Position numbers and translations under genes: made by a program. From Rahnella laticis (GTDB lineage: Bacteria; Pseudomonadota; Gammaproteobacteria; Enterobacterales; Enterobacteriaceae): 64,000 nucleotides of DNA. The stretch covers positions 1 to 64,000 of the forward strand of contig NZ_JADOBI010000018.1 in NCBI RefSeq assembly GCF_015644585.1. The letters are read 5' to 3'. Position 1 is the stretch's first letter. Each line of letters begins with the position of its first letter. Below, one piece after another: positions 54,478-61,974 of this stretch. The notes under the pieces were generated by a model. The model worked only from the letters and a program-made list of their open reading frames with translations. It did no database searches and was not told the origin of the DNA.

Positions 54478-54903
54478 ATGGAAAAAGAAAAGAATTATCT
54501 CTCGAAAGAAGAGCAATTTATCATACTTATTGATAAATATATTACTGATACATACAGTCCAGAAGATGAGATGTATACATACAAGCTATACCTGCTCTTT
54601 GTGGGCTACCATATAAAATATTTTAGTCCAATCCCTCAATATTGTTGTTCAACTAATAACGTTGACAATATCATGCAAATGTTTTGTAGTGTATTTAAAT
54701 GTTTGAAAAGTAACTTCATCAAAAAATTAGGAAATAAAGAAGTCATTTTTATCCAATTAAATGCACTTGTTGACTATATCGAAGGGAATCAAAGCAGATT
54801 AGAGCAAGTCTATGTCGAGTTAAAAGCCCAGTATGAAATGAAAGAGATCAGCAGAGAGATCGTTATCAATAAAGGCAGTTCCAGAAAAAGGGCAAGGCTG
54901 TGA
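54478..54903 (+). CDS. Unknown small protein
   Basis: 141 residues from the ATG with AAGGA upstream; a TTG six codons earlier is also open. Mostly helical, with acidic N-terminus and a basic end (KGSSRKRARL). No family recognised. It follows the recombinase block on the same strand after a 125-base gap and is closed by a terminator. Confidence 0.55.
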   Translation: MEKEKNYLSKEEQFIILIDKYITDTYSPEDEMYTYKLYLLFVGYHIKYFSPIPQYCCSTNNVDNIMQMFCSVFKCLKSNFIKKLGNKEVIFIQLNALVDYIEGNQSRLEQVYVELKAQYEMKEISREIVINKGSSRKRARL

Positions 54904-54910
54904 TGATTTA

Positions 54911-54936
54911 GAAAAAAGCTCCCTTTTGGGAGCTTT
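54911..54936. terminator. Terminator after the 54478 gene
   Basis: AAAAAAGCTCCC-TTTT-GGGAGCTTTT, flanked by A and T runs; it can also serve the converging minus-strand lipoprotein gene. Confidence 0.88.
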
Positions 54937-54953
54937 TGTAAGGGATTTAGTCA

Positions 54954-55274
54954 TTAATTTCCTATCAATTTCCATCCATCGTCATTTTTTAAAAATTTCA
55001 GGGTGGTAGTTCGGTGTTCATTATTAATAGTTACTTCTGCATTACACTTATAGCTTTTATCAGATTCATTTATACAATCAATCTTCTTAACTGTTTTTAG
55101 CGTTCTAAGCATTGCTTCCGGAACATTTGGGTTAATGGCTCGAACTGCAGAATTTCCGCTTTCTATAGATTGATTTAAGGCATTAAACATATCTTGCTCA
55201 GATGGTTCGCTATCGCACCCTGCAAGCATGAAAGACGAAATTATGACTGCTGCAACAAAAGTATATTTTTTCAT
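54954..55274 (-). CDS. Small lipoprotein
   Basis: 106 residues with a lipoprotein signal peptide (MKKYTFVAAVIISSFMLAGC, lipobox LAGC). The mature part has two further cysteines (IDCINES, YKCNAE) and beta-strand-like ends (EVTINNEHRTTTLKFLKNDD). No family recognised. Single gene on its strand; role in the island unknown. Confidence 0.65.
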   Translation of the reverse strand: MKKYTFVAAVIISSFMLAGCDSEPSEQDMFNALNQSIESGNSAVRAINPNVPEAMLRTLKTVKKIDCINESDKSYKCNAEVTINNEHRTTTLKFLKNDDGWKLIGN

Positions 55275-55383
55275 TTTATTTTCCAGATCGACAATTTTTA
55301 ACTGCGGTTAGGCGTATCTCGATGAATCTTCGATGTTTACCGGCCTGAAGTAAAAACGTTTGTACCGATCGATGCTGCACCTG

Positions 55384-55438
55384 TGATAGTTAAAAACTAT
55401 CAACAATAATTTATTGATCTGTAAAACCGATCAATAAA
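55384..55438. repeat. Two adjacent hairpins between the relaxase and lipoprotein genes
   Basis: GATAGTT-AAA-AACTATC (55385-55401) and TTTATTGATC-x9-GATCAATAAA (55410-55438) are both perfect. They follow the relaxase gene on its strand and may act in termination or retroregulation, or be element-end structures. The rest of 55275-55507 shows nothing. Confidence 0.5.
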
Positions 55439-55507
55439 ATTACGGAAAATCAATCGTTTAAAAAAGCCTGGATTTTATGATTGACCCAGTTGAACCGTAA
55501 CTTTCTG

Positions 55508-56755
55508 TTATTTATGATTTTTAATATTTGCAGTGAGTTGTGTTTGAATTGATGGGGTTAATGCGTGGGCTTTTAGGACTCTCTTGAATTTTTTGAAAGT
55601 ATGTATCAAGAAAAAACCAAGTATTTTCAGCAAGCTAAGGAAAGGAAGCCATAAGATGAAGCGGGGAGGTTTTGCTTTGTTCCTTTTTTGTGAGTTTTGC
55701 AAATCGAGAACGGCATTAATTATACGTTTGCGCTTATCTTCCTTAACTGCTGTCTTCGGTGTCAAAGACGGTGTAAGAGCAATAGAAGCCTTTGGAGAAG
55801 GAGTAAGAGAAGCTATTTTTTCTGAAATCGTTAGCGTTTCCCTAGCTGTCTTGATTACCATCCCTGCTGGTGCTGGTGCTGGTGCTGGTGCTGGTGCTGG
55901 TGCTGGTGCTGGTGCTGGTGCTGGTGCTGGGATAGCTTCCTTTGTCTCTCGAAGAGCTTCTAAGTGGTCTGGGTTGTAGTTAAGCTGCTTTTGAAGATTT
56001 ACCCAAGAGTATGCCTTTCCAAGTTGAGATGCCTTGAAAGCTATATCGCGGTAGGAGAACGAGAACCCGTTCATTTTCTCGGTAGAAGCGACATTTGCCG
56101 TCCAGCCGACTTCCGCTTCTTCCAGCCTCTTGATAAAAGTTAAAAGGTCAGGTGTATCTGTCAAACTTTTATCAAGTATCTGCTGGAGAGCTTCCTTAGG
56201 GGAGGGAAGGCCAGTCCGTTCAGAAAGCATCTGTTCATTCCGAGAGATTCTCTTCCGCTTCGGTTGTGCTTGTGAGGAGGAAGATGCAGTTTTGGTCACT
56301 GTCAGACCGTGAGCGATGTCGAGTTCACTAATGATCTGGGTGCTGATAAGGTTTTCGTTCCTACCAAGGTAAAGTTTACCGCCGTTGAAGTCGATACGAC
56401 TGGCGATAATGTGTATGTGCTGACCTGCTGAGTCATCATGTAGGACATAGCAGCGTAGATGAGTGTCATTGAACCCCATTCTCTTCATGTAATCATCTGC
56501 GAACATAACCCATTTGTCTTTTGACAGCGATTCACCTTCAGGCAACCGAAGCGAATTGTGCCAAACGGGTTTTTCTACTTCCGGGCGCTGTTGTTTTGAC
56601 AGATTAAACTCTTCAATAAGTTCTGTTGCCAAAGCACCGACCAAATTACCGCCGATCACATATGGATCACACCTATGGTGTTGTCCTGGTTTTAAAACGT
56701 AAAACACTGCACCTTCGAATTGCTTACCCCGTTTTATCTTCTGCATTCCCTTCAT
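55508..56755 (-). CDS. Relaxase (mobilization nuclease) with C-terminal membrane span
   Basis: 415 residues. The N-terminal half is a HUH relaxase: an early Tyr in AVFYVLKPGQ, WHNSLRLPEGE (H66) and the histidine triad H106, H113 and H115 (CYVLHDDSAGQHIHIIASRID), as in MobP-type relaxases. Then comes an 11-fold Ala-Pro repeat (about 280-302), and near 365-390 a hydrophobic span (FILWLPFLSLLKILGFFLI) with a basic tail. It would nick oriT to mobilize the island with a helper element. RBS AAGGAG lies before the start, inside mobC, which it overlaps by 32 bases. Confidence 0.82.
   Translation of the reverse strand: MKGMQKIKRGKQFEGAVFYVLKPGQHHRCDPYVIGGNLVGALATELIEEFNLSKQQRPEVEKPVWHNSLRLPEGESLSKDKWVMFADDYMKRMGFNDTHLRCYVLHDDSAGQHIHIIASRIDFNGGKLYLGRNENLISTQIISELDIAHGLTVTKTASSSSQAQPKRKRISRNEQMLSERTGLPSPKEALQQILDKSLTDTPDLLTFIKRLEEAEVGWTANVASTEKMNGFSFSYRDIAFKASQLGKAYSWVNLQKQLNYNPDHLEALRETKEAIPAPAPAPAPAPAPAPAPAPAPAGMVIKTARETLTISEKIASLTPSPKASIALTPSLTPKTAVKEDKRKRIINAVLDLQNSQKRNKAKPPRFILWLPFLSLLKILGFFLIHTFKKFKRVLKAHALTPSIQTQLTANIKNHK
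55865..55930. repeat. Hexanucleotide tandem repeat, 11 x TGCTGG, in the relaxase gene
   Basis: Eleven perfect copies of a 6-bp unit encode an Ala-Pro linker on the minus strand. Changes in copy number keep the reading frame, so linker length can vary without loss of the protein. Confidence 0.95.
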
Positions 56756-57077
56756 AAGAAGCTCCTTGCAGCAAATTGGCTCGAAGCTCTCTGATTAGTT
56801 TTTTTATAAAGAAAATCTCTGTTTTTGTCAGACCGCTATCGAAGCTCTTACTGTTCAAGTGAGAAATAACACGATTAAACTGTTGTGCGATTTCGCCTAA
56901 CTTAATCCAGGTAGCGTGATTTATTTCAGGAATAATAGGAGGTAGTTGATTCAGCGATGCTATGCGAAGCCATTCGCCTTTACTCTTAGTGTTTCGCTTT
57001 AAATTGAGAAGCTCTAATTCCTCTTTGTTAAATCTTGCACTGACGCAATGCTTTCGAAGATTTGATTTGTTTTCCAT
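56724..57077 (-). CDS. MobC-like relaxosome accessory protein
   Basis: 117 residues from the ATG at 57077, which has AAAGGAG upstream; a second ATG ten codons earlier is less likely. It begins with a ribbon-helix-helix-like segment (CVSARFNKEELELLNLKRN) and has the MobC-type helix HATWIKLGEIAQQFNRVISH. Such proteins bind oriT and help the relaxase. It overlaps the relaxase start, forming a two-gene mobilization operon. Confidence 0.78.
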   Translation of the reverse strand: MENKSNLRKHCVSARFNKEELELLNLKRNTKSKGEWLRIASLNQLPPIIPEINHATWIKLGEIAQQFNRVISHLNSKSFDSGLTKTEIFFIKKLIRELRANLLQGASYEGNAEDKTG

Positions 57078-57214
57078 ATAAACTCCTTTTATATGTATGT
57101 TCAACATTAATAAGCATATTCCTTATGCTTTACGTTATTATATTATTTATATAGTGGTTGCGAACAATGTCAATAGCTTCGCTTTTGATTTTTTCTTTTC
57201 TGACTGAAAGGAGG

Positions 57215-57267
57215 AAAAGCAAGGCAACTCAGAGAAGCGGAGCTTCGGAGAGTTAGCCCTTGCTTTT
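57215..57267. other. Candidate origin of transfer (cruciform upstream of mobC)
   Basis: Nested inverted repeats: AAAAGCAAGG (57215-57224) with CCTTGCTTTT (57258-57267), AACTC with GAGTT inside, and GAAGC-GGA-GCTTC in the centre. It lies 137 bases upstream of the mobC start, the usual place of oriT. A terminator role is unlikely because no gene ends there. The nick site cannot be identified by eye. Confidence 0.5.
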
Positions 57268-57339
57268 TATTTTTAAAGTAACATTGACAATTAGTATAGG
57301 TTTGATATTTTTATGCATATAAGATAAAGGTTAAAAGAT

Positions 57340-57579
57340 ATGTATATGAAAAAGAAACTTGTTATAATTATTTCAGTAATTTTTTATTTTTCGTTCATTG
57401 TTTTATCAGTGTGTTTTCTCAATGCCACCCCACATTTTAGTTTGAGTAATCTGGACAATACTAATAATGGATATGTTATTTTAGCTGTGGTAATAGAAAT
57501 TTGCATAATACTATCACCACTCGTTATTATTTTTTCCAAGGTTATTTTTGATGAGAACCCTGGTCAGATGAACGAATAG
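57340..57579 (+). CDS. Small two-span membrane protein
   Basis: 79 residues with two hydrophobic spans (about 6-27 and 47-68) joined by a polar loop (SNLDNTNNG). An RBS-like AAAGG precedes the ATG. Its 3' end overlaps the converging next gene by 38 bases. No family recognised. Confidence 0.5.
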   Translation: MYMKKKLVIIISVIFYFSFIVLSVCFLNATPHFSLSNLDNTNNGYVILAVVIEICIILSPLVIIFSKVIFDENPGQMNE

Positions 57580-57979
57580 CCTTAATAAAATCTATACTTT
57601 CTGATGCAGCAATACCTGACTTAATGGTTAATAAAATAGTGTAGGTGAGTAATAGAATATATCCAATAAGGTTGGTCATCAATGCTTGAAAGAAATCTAT
57701 TTTCTTGCCGGAGAGCGTATTCAATATTAATAATGAGGTTGTTAAAGCTGTTACTGAATAAAGAATAGTGTCATTACATGATTTAATGATGGTTCGTACT
57801 TGGTTATTTCTTGAAAATAAAATAAACATTGAGATTGTTATCGCAGGAATCAAAGGCATTAGTAGCCAATAGATGCTATCTATCGGTTGAAACCTCACCC
57901 AAATTATTAATAAAATTGTTGTAATGATCGATATGAGATATCCATGAAATAAGGAATCGCTAATTTTATTTTTTTTCAT
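57542..57979 (-). CDS. Four-span membrane protein of unknown function
   Basis: 145 residues with four hydrophobic spans (about 12-28, 33-54, 71-88, 95-118). The ends are polar and charged. It starts 27 bases after the TPR gene on the same strand, so the two are probably co-transcribed. No family recognised; TPR plus membrane partner is a common pattern in accessory regions but gives no function. Confidence 0.55.
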   Translation of the reverse strand: MKKNKISDSLFHGYLISIITTILLIIWVRFQPIDSIYWLLMPLIPAITISMFILFSRNNQVRTIIKSCNDTILYSVTALTTSLLILNTLSGKKIDFFQALMTNLIGYILLLTYTILLTIKSGIAASESIDFIKAIRSSDQGSHQK

Positions 57980-58006
57980 TTTGGTAATCCTATGTGTGAA
58001 ATTGAA

Positions 58007-59032
58007 TTATTTCAATTTCAGTGTATTGATTTTTGATATCGATTTATCAAGATTTAGTTTTTTATATAATGAATGTGCGAGTATACAGTAACTTTCAAAT
58101 TTATCGCTATTCTGCTCCTTAGCTATAACGGCTAATGTATAATATATATCTGATATTAGTCTATCATTTAAAGTACTTTTAAGTGATAGAGCTTCTTTGC
58201 ATAGTTTCTCTGCTAAATCTAATTTTCCTATATCTGAATAAAGCACGGCTAAGTTATACTTACAAAGAGCGATAAACTTGCTGTTTTTAGATTTTATTGA
58301 TCTCTCTAAAGCTTTTTCAAGAAGTTTTTCGCACTTTTCAAACTGATTCAGTTGCTTGTAGACATTGGAGGCATTGCCATAGTTCGTGATTATTTTAACA
58401 TCATTTTCTAACATTTCTGAAATATCAATAGCCTCATTGATATATCTAAGGGCCTTGTCTAAATTATCCATTTTGACTGAGTCTGTCTTACTGTATTCTG
58501 CTATTCTTTTTAGACTAATAACTATGTTAGTCAATAAGTCAGACTTAAGGATTCTTAGGTCATTCTTCTCTTTAGTATTGTCTTCTTTGTCTATTTCTAT
58601 ATCTAAGCAAGGTAACATTTCTGATAGAATGTCAAAGGCCTTGGTGTAATTTTCTTTATTGTTGAGTAGAACTGCTATATTATTATTCGCTTTAATTTGA
58701 CCAACTGCATCACCCAGCTCTATCGCGATGTTTAATGATTTTGTTTGATATAGCTCAGATTTGTGCCAATCAGATATATTTTTATAAAATATACCAAGAT
58801 TTCCGTATGTGTATTGAAGATCTTTTCTTGAAAGTTCAGTTTTTGTCAATAATTTATGTGCTATTTCAATAGCCTTATGATATTCGCCTTTAAAATTAAA
58901 GTGCAAAGAATAGGCATATAAAACTAAGTGATTGTTCTCATTCAGATCTAATGCTCTCTTAAAAAAATCTTCAGCAATATCCAAATTTAACATGGATGCA
59001 ATTGTCGCTATATCCATATAAGTTAAAGACAT
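58007..59032 (-). CDS. TPR-repeat protein, frame open upstream without a start
   Basis: 341 residues from the first ATG, mostly tetratricopeptide repeats (AIEIAHKLL, YGNLGIFYKNISDWHKSELY, IKANNNIAVLLNNKENYTKAF, CKYNLAVLYSDIGKLDLAEKL). That ATG has no RBS. The same frame stays open for 79 more codons to 59269 and reads as continuous helical protein (IELSKALDDNDKIRATELLN), but without ATG, GTG or TTG. It then meets the A9-G run of the upstream ORF. The real product is therefore probably the upstream anchor joined by a frameshift, about 491 residues. A homopolymer error or inactivated gene is the alternative. Confidence 0.7.
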   Translation of the reverse strand: MSLTYMDIATIASMLNLDIAEDFFKRALDLNENNHLVLYAYSLHFNFKGEYHKAIEIAHKLLTKTELSRKDLQYTYGNLGIFYKNISDWHKSELYQTKSLNIAIELGDAVGQIKANNNIAVLLNNKENYTKAFDILSEMLPCLDIEIDKEDNTKEKNDLRILKSDLLTNIVISLKRIAEYSKTDSVKMDNLDKALRYINEAIDISEMLENDVKIITNYGNASNVYKQLNQFEKCEKLLEKALERSIKSKNSKFIALCKYNLAVLYSDIGKLDLAEKLCKEALSLKSTLNDRLISDIYYTLAVIAKEQNSDKFESYCILAHSLYKKLNLDKSISKINTLKLK

Positions 59033-59247
59033 TGTATCTTGATATTGAATTAAATAATTAGAGTGTTCAGTTAATATATTTTCATGTATAGATTGTTTTG
59101 CGTTAACTTCCTGAATGATTATATTTAATAATTCGGTTGCTCTTATTTTGTCATTATCATCTAAAGCCTTCGATAATTCAATTTTATTATGATCGTTAGA
59201 GTGGGAAAGATTAGAAATAATATCAGAGTAAAATGCATCAACCCCTT

Positions 59248-59481
59248 TTATTTCGTGTATGTGGTATTCTTTTTTTTTGATTGGTCAATGTTTATTGTAT
59301 TGTTGTTGATATTATTTTCTCCACTTATAACAATATTATTGTTAATAGCAGAATGATTTTTTGGAGAGCTTTCCCCTTTTTTTCTTTTCATTTTTACAAA
59401 GCCAGTTATAAAAGATATTGCTGCGAAGAATACACCTAACGCACTAATTAAATTGATATTTTCATTTATGATTCTTATCAT
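59248..59481 (-). CDS. Membrane-anchor ORF, likely 5' part of the TPR gene
   Basis: 77 codons: one membrane span (about 9-29, INLISALGVFFAAISFITGF), a basic patch (KMKRKKGE) and an Asn/Ile-rich beta-like stretch (NNNIVISGENNINNNTINID), a type of linker often seen before TPR or other sensor domains. It ends a few codons after a slippery run. After residue 71 a -1 shift leads directly into the TPR frame. RBS is weak (AAGTAAATATA region). Confidence 0.6.
   Translation of the reverse strand: MIRIINENINLISALGVFFAAISFITGFVKMKRKKGESSPKNHSAINNNIVISGENNINNNTINIDQSKKKNTTYTK
59269..59278 (-). other. A9-G slippery run joining the anchor and TPR frames
   Basis: On the minus strand the codons read TCA-AAA-AAA-AAG, containing the dnaX-type heptamer A-AAA-AAG in the zero frame. 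A -1 slip makes the next codon GAA (59269-59267), exactly in the TPR frame. A run of nine A also favours RNA polymerase slippage. No downstream stem or upstream Shine-Dalgarno-like stimulator is obvious. Confidence 0.6.
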
Positions 59482-59789
59482 TATATTTACCTAAATCAAT
59501 AGAATTTTATACTGATAACATTTTTTGTATAAATATGCAAGATTTATCTGTGGAGATGCTATTGATTTTAAGATGATTTTTATCAAAGTGAAAGTCCTGA
59601 AAACTATCTTCCTTTTGGAGCAGTTTGGCCTCTTTGTTCAATAGAACCTGATGTTGCCTCTTCGTTTTTTACAAATAATCTTTGCCTATTTTATTGCGGA
59701 GTAGAATACCTCCAAGCAACTAAAAGTATCCCATCAGTAAACTAGAATCGATATGGAGTTCATTTTGTACCTATATTTCAACAAGTTAA
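59482..59789. other. Right end of the island, no gene
   Basis: 308 AT-rich bases between the anchor ORF and the mutS remnant. No gene or clear repeat is seen. Integrase arm sites would be expected here, but no copy of the left-end TTGTAGC pair was noticed. Confidence 0.4.
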
Positions 59790-59843
59790 TTATTTAAAAA
59801 AATACTGCTGCATCATTGGGGTGTGAGCATCCAGCCCGCTCAT
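59790..59843 (-). pseudogene. mutS: Stranded original 5' end of mutS
   Basis: From ATG at 59843 the minus strand encodes [14 protein letters not shown], then island codons FFK and a stop. E. coli MutS begins [20 protein letters not shown], so this is the host's own mutS start, cut off from the gene by the island. An AAGAGTAAAG element upstream is a plausible RBS, so the fragment may still be transcribed and translated as a 17-residue peptide. Confidence 0.88.
59803..59825. repeat. Right attachment repeat (attR)
   Basis: TACTGCTGCATCAT, then T, then GGGGTGTG; identical to attL except for the middle T. It lies in the stranded mutS codons and marks the right island boundary. Confidence 0.88.
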
Positions 59844-60105
59844 ATCACTAGCTTTACTCTTGATTTGATTCAATTTTAAATCATCCTGTTGGCTCGTACC
59901 GCCCGGGGCAACGACTTTACAACGGATCCTAACGTGAGTAGAGGTAAAAAACCACGAAGCGTTTTGAAGTTGCGTAATGTCCCGCAATTCGCCGGGGATC
60001 AGGGTCTTCATGCATCGTTGTAAAGACGTCGATTTTCAGTTTTTTCAGCCCTGATAATGCTCTACCATATCCCCACCTCTTTTATTGCATGGTTACGGAT
60101 ATCCG

Positions 60106-61209
60106 ATGCGCCTCCTGGCAGTCATTCTTCCCCTGGTTTTAACACTTTCTGCTTGTAGCAGTAATAAGCCTCCGGCTCAGCCTGAAGGCCCGCGCAATCC
60201 TTTCTCTGACGGAAGAAATGCCAGCGGCAATTCGGTTCCCAGCGGGGGCTTTTTATTGCAGCCCGAACACACTGGCGCAGTGCAGACCGGAGACTTCGCT
60301 TACGATCCGGCCATGAATCAGTTTGTCGATAAAATGGTTCGCGAACACGGATTCGACCGGCAGCAGTTGCATGATGTACTGGCGCAAACGAAACGTCTGG
60401 GCTTTGTTTTACGCCTGATGGATCAGCAGGCGCCGTCCGGCCCGCCGTCAACCGTGCCAAATGGTGCGTGGAACCGCTATCGCAGCAAATTTATCACGCC
60501 GGATAACGTCCAGAATGGCGTTGTGTTCTGGAATCAGTATCAGGATGCGTTGCAGCGTGCGGAGCAGGTTTACGGTGTGCCGCCGGAAATTATTGTCGGC
60601 ATTATCGGCGTCGAAACCCGCTGGGGCCGCGTAATGGGTAAAACCCGCATTATCGATGCGCTGGCGACCTTATCCTTTGCCTATCCGCGCCGTGCGGATT
60701 ATTTCTCCGGCGAGCTGGAAACCTTCCTGCTGATGTCCCGTCGTGAAGGGGATGATCCGCTGAGCCTGCGCGGTTCGTTTGCGGGCGCGATGGGTTACGG
60801 TCAGTTCATGCCATCTTCTTATAAAGATTATGCCGTGGACTTTAACGGCGACGGCCATGCCAATCTGTGGGATCCGATTGATGCTATCGGCAGTGTAGCC
60901 AACTACTTCAAGGCGCACGGATGGACGAAAGGCGCACCGATTGCGGTGCCAGCGGCCGGACAGGCACCATTGCTGGAGAATGGCTTCAAGACAAAATATC
61001 CGCTTTATACGCTGACGGCAGCGGGTCTTAGCCCGCTGGGCTCTCTGGGCGGTTATCAGGAAGCCAGCCTGTTGCGGCTCGATATGGGCACCAGTTACCA
61101 GTACTGGTACGGGCTGCCAAACTTCTACACCATCACCCGTTACAACCACAGCGTACATTATGCGATGGCGGTCTGGCAGTTGGGTGAGGCGGTGAAAGCG
61201 GCGCGCTGA
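60106..61209 (+). CDS. mltB: Membrane-bound lytic murein transglycosylase B
   Basis: 367 residues from MRLLAVILPLVLTLSAC; the open frame begins seven codons earlier at a TTG. Lipoprotein signal with lipobox LSAC (Cys17). The catalytic Glu is E170 in IIGVETRWGRVMGKTRI, with the family stretches GSFAGAMGYGQFMPSSY, DFNGDGHANLWDP and GLPNFYTITRYNHS. It cleaves peptidoglycan glycan strands to anhydro ends at the outer membrane. It was divergent from the original mutS start, with 262 bases between. Confidence 0.96.
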   Translation: MRLLAVILPLVLTLSACSSNKPPAQPEGPRNPFSDGRNASGNSVPSGGFLLQPEHTGAVQTGDFAYDPAMNQFVDKMVREHGFDRQQLHDVLAQTKRLGFVLRLMDQQAPSGPPSTVPNGAWNRYRSKFITPDNVQNGVVFWNQYQDALQRAEQVYGVPPEIIVGIIGVETRWGRVMGKTRIIDALATLSFAYPRRADYFSGELETFLLMSRREGDDPLSLRGSFAGAMGYGQFMPSSYKDYAVDFNGDGHANLWDPIDAIGSVANYFKAHGWTKGAPIAVPAAGQAPLLENGFKTKYPLYTLTAAGLSPLGSLGGYQEASLLRLDMGTSYQYWYGLPNFYTITRYNHSVHYAMAVWQLGEAVKAAR

Positions 61210-61232
61210 CCCTGATTTTCTGCTTTATCACG

Positions 61233-61261
61233 GAGGGCCGCTTGTTGTGGCCCTTCTTTTT
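61233..61261 (+). terminator. Terminator after mltB
   Basis: GAGGGCC-GCTTGTTGT-GGCCCTTC followed by TTTTT, between mltB and pncC. Confidence 0.85.
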
Positions 61262-61372
61262 GCCTTTTATTCCAATTCTGAATACATCGCGCAAAACGCA
61301 CCGACAGGCCTCACACAGCGAAAGAGAAATGCTAACATCAGGTTGAATTCAGCTGACCCGCCAGGATGGAAT

Positions 61373-61867
61373 ATGGACGAAAAACGTTTACGTGAATTGA
61401 GTGCAGAAATCGGCACTGAGCTTAAATCTCAGGGACTGTGGATCACCTGCGCGGAATCTTGTACCGGCGGATTAATTGCCAAGGCTATTACGGACATCGC
61501 CGGAAGCTCGGCCTGGTTTGATCGCGGTTTTGTCACCTACAGCAACGCTTCCAAGCATGAATTGCTGGGCGTTTCCGAGGCGACATTGGAACAGCACGGC
61601 GCGGTAAGCGAGCAGGTCGTCCATGAAATGGCGCAGGGCGTTTTACATGCGGCGGGAGCAGATATTGCAGTGTCCGTCAGCGGTATTGCCGGGCCTGACG
61701 GGGGTTCTGAAGAAAAACCCGTGGGAACCGTCTGGTTTGGTTTCGCCGGTAAAGACGGGCGTGTACTGACGGCAAAACAACAATTTTCTGGCGATCGTGA
61801 AGCAGTACGTTTGCAAGCTGCTGTTTTTTCGCTACAAACTGCGTTATCTGAGTTTCTGCAAAATTAG
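61373..61867 (+). CDS. pncC: Nicotinamide-nucleotide amidohydrolase
   Basis: 164 residues from MDEKRLRELSAEIG, with AGGA upstream; the 42 open codons before it cross the mltB terminator and are left out. CinA C-terminal family, deamidates NMN to nicotinate mononucleotide. Marks: TCAESCTGGLIAKAITD (catalytic Ser/Thr region), GFVTYSNASKHELLGV, SGIAGPDGGSEEKPVGTVW. It lies just before recA, as in many enterics. Confidence 0.95.
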   Translation: MDEKRLRELSAEIGTELKSQGLWITCAESCTGGLIAKAITDIAGSSAWFDRGFVTYSNASKHELLGVSEATLEQHGAVSEQVVHEMAQGVLHAAGADIAVSVSGIAGPDGGSEEKPVGTVWFGFAGKDGRVLTAKQQFSGDREAVRLQAAVFSLQTALSEFLQN

Positions 61868-61873
61868 GCTTGA

Positions 61874-61893
61874 TACTGTATGAGCATACAGTA
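61874..61893. promoter_or_regulatory. LexA (SOS) box of recA
   Basis: TACTGTATGAGCATACAGTA is a complete LexA box (CTGT-N8-ACAG with TA flanks), 81 bases before the recA ATG. recA is therefore SOS-induced. Confidence 0.97.
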
Positions 61894-61974
61894 TAATTAC
61901 TGCCAATTACCTGTACATAAATTATATTCAGTGATGCAGGTTGGATGTTCCCCTGTATCAGACGAGGAGTAAAA

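Larger units (their letters stand above)
42589..59825. mobile_element. Integrative (probably mobilizable) island in the 5' end of mutS, about 17.2 kb
   Basis: Bounded by a 23-bp direct repeat with one mismatch (42589-42611 and 59803-59825) that spans the mutS codons for HTPMMQQY. The left end carries a tyrosine integrase and the replacement mutS start. The right end carries the stranded original mutS start. Base composition falls sharply inside (much of it visibly AT-rich against a GC-rich core). Content: integrase, Hachiman defence, recombinase block, mobilization genes, small membrane proteins. With relaxase and oriT-like DNA but no conjugation apparatus, it fits an integrative mobilizable element. 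Supplying a new 5' end to the target gene parallels SXT in prfC. Confidence 0.9.

Noticed and set aside
54434-54616. 60-codon plus-strand frame beginning MFVRKTIIDCKDATIWKKKR
   Set aside because: Overlaps the better-supported 54478 frame, which has an RBS and ends at a terminator.
55861-55930. TGCTGG tandem units as a CRISPR-like or satellite array
   Set aside because: Units are six bases, contiguous and in frame inside the relaxase gene; a coding microsatellite.
55584-55979. 131-codon plus-strand frame rich in Gly-Ala opposite the relaxase
   Set aside because: Produced by the hexanucleotide repeat on the antisense strand.
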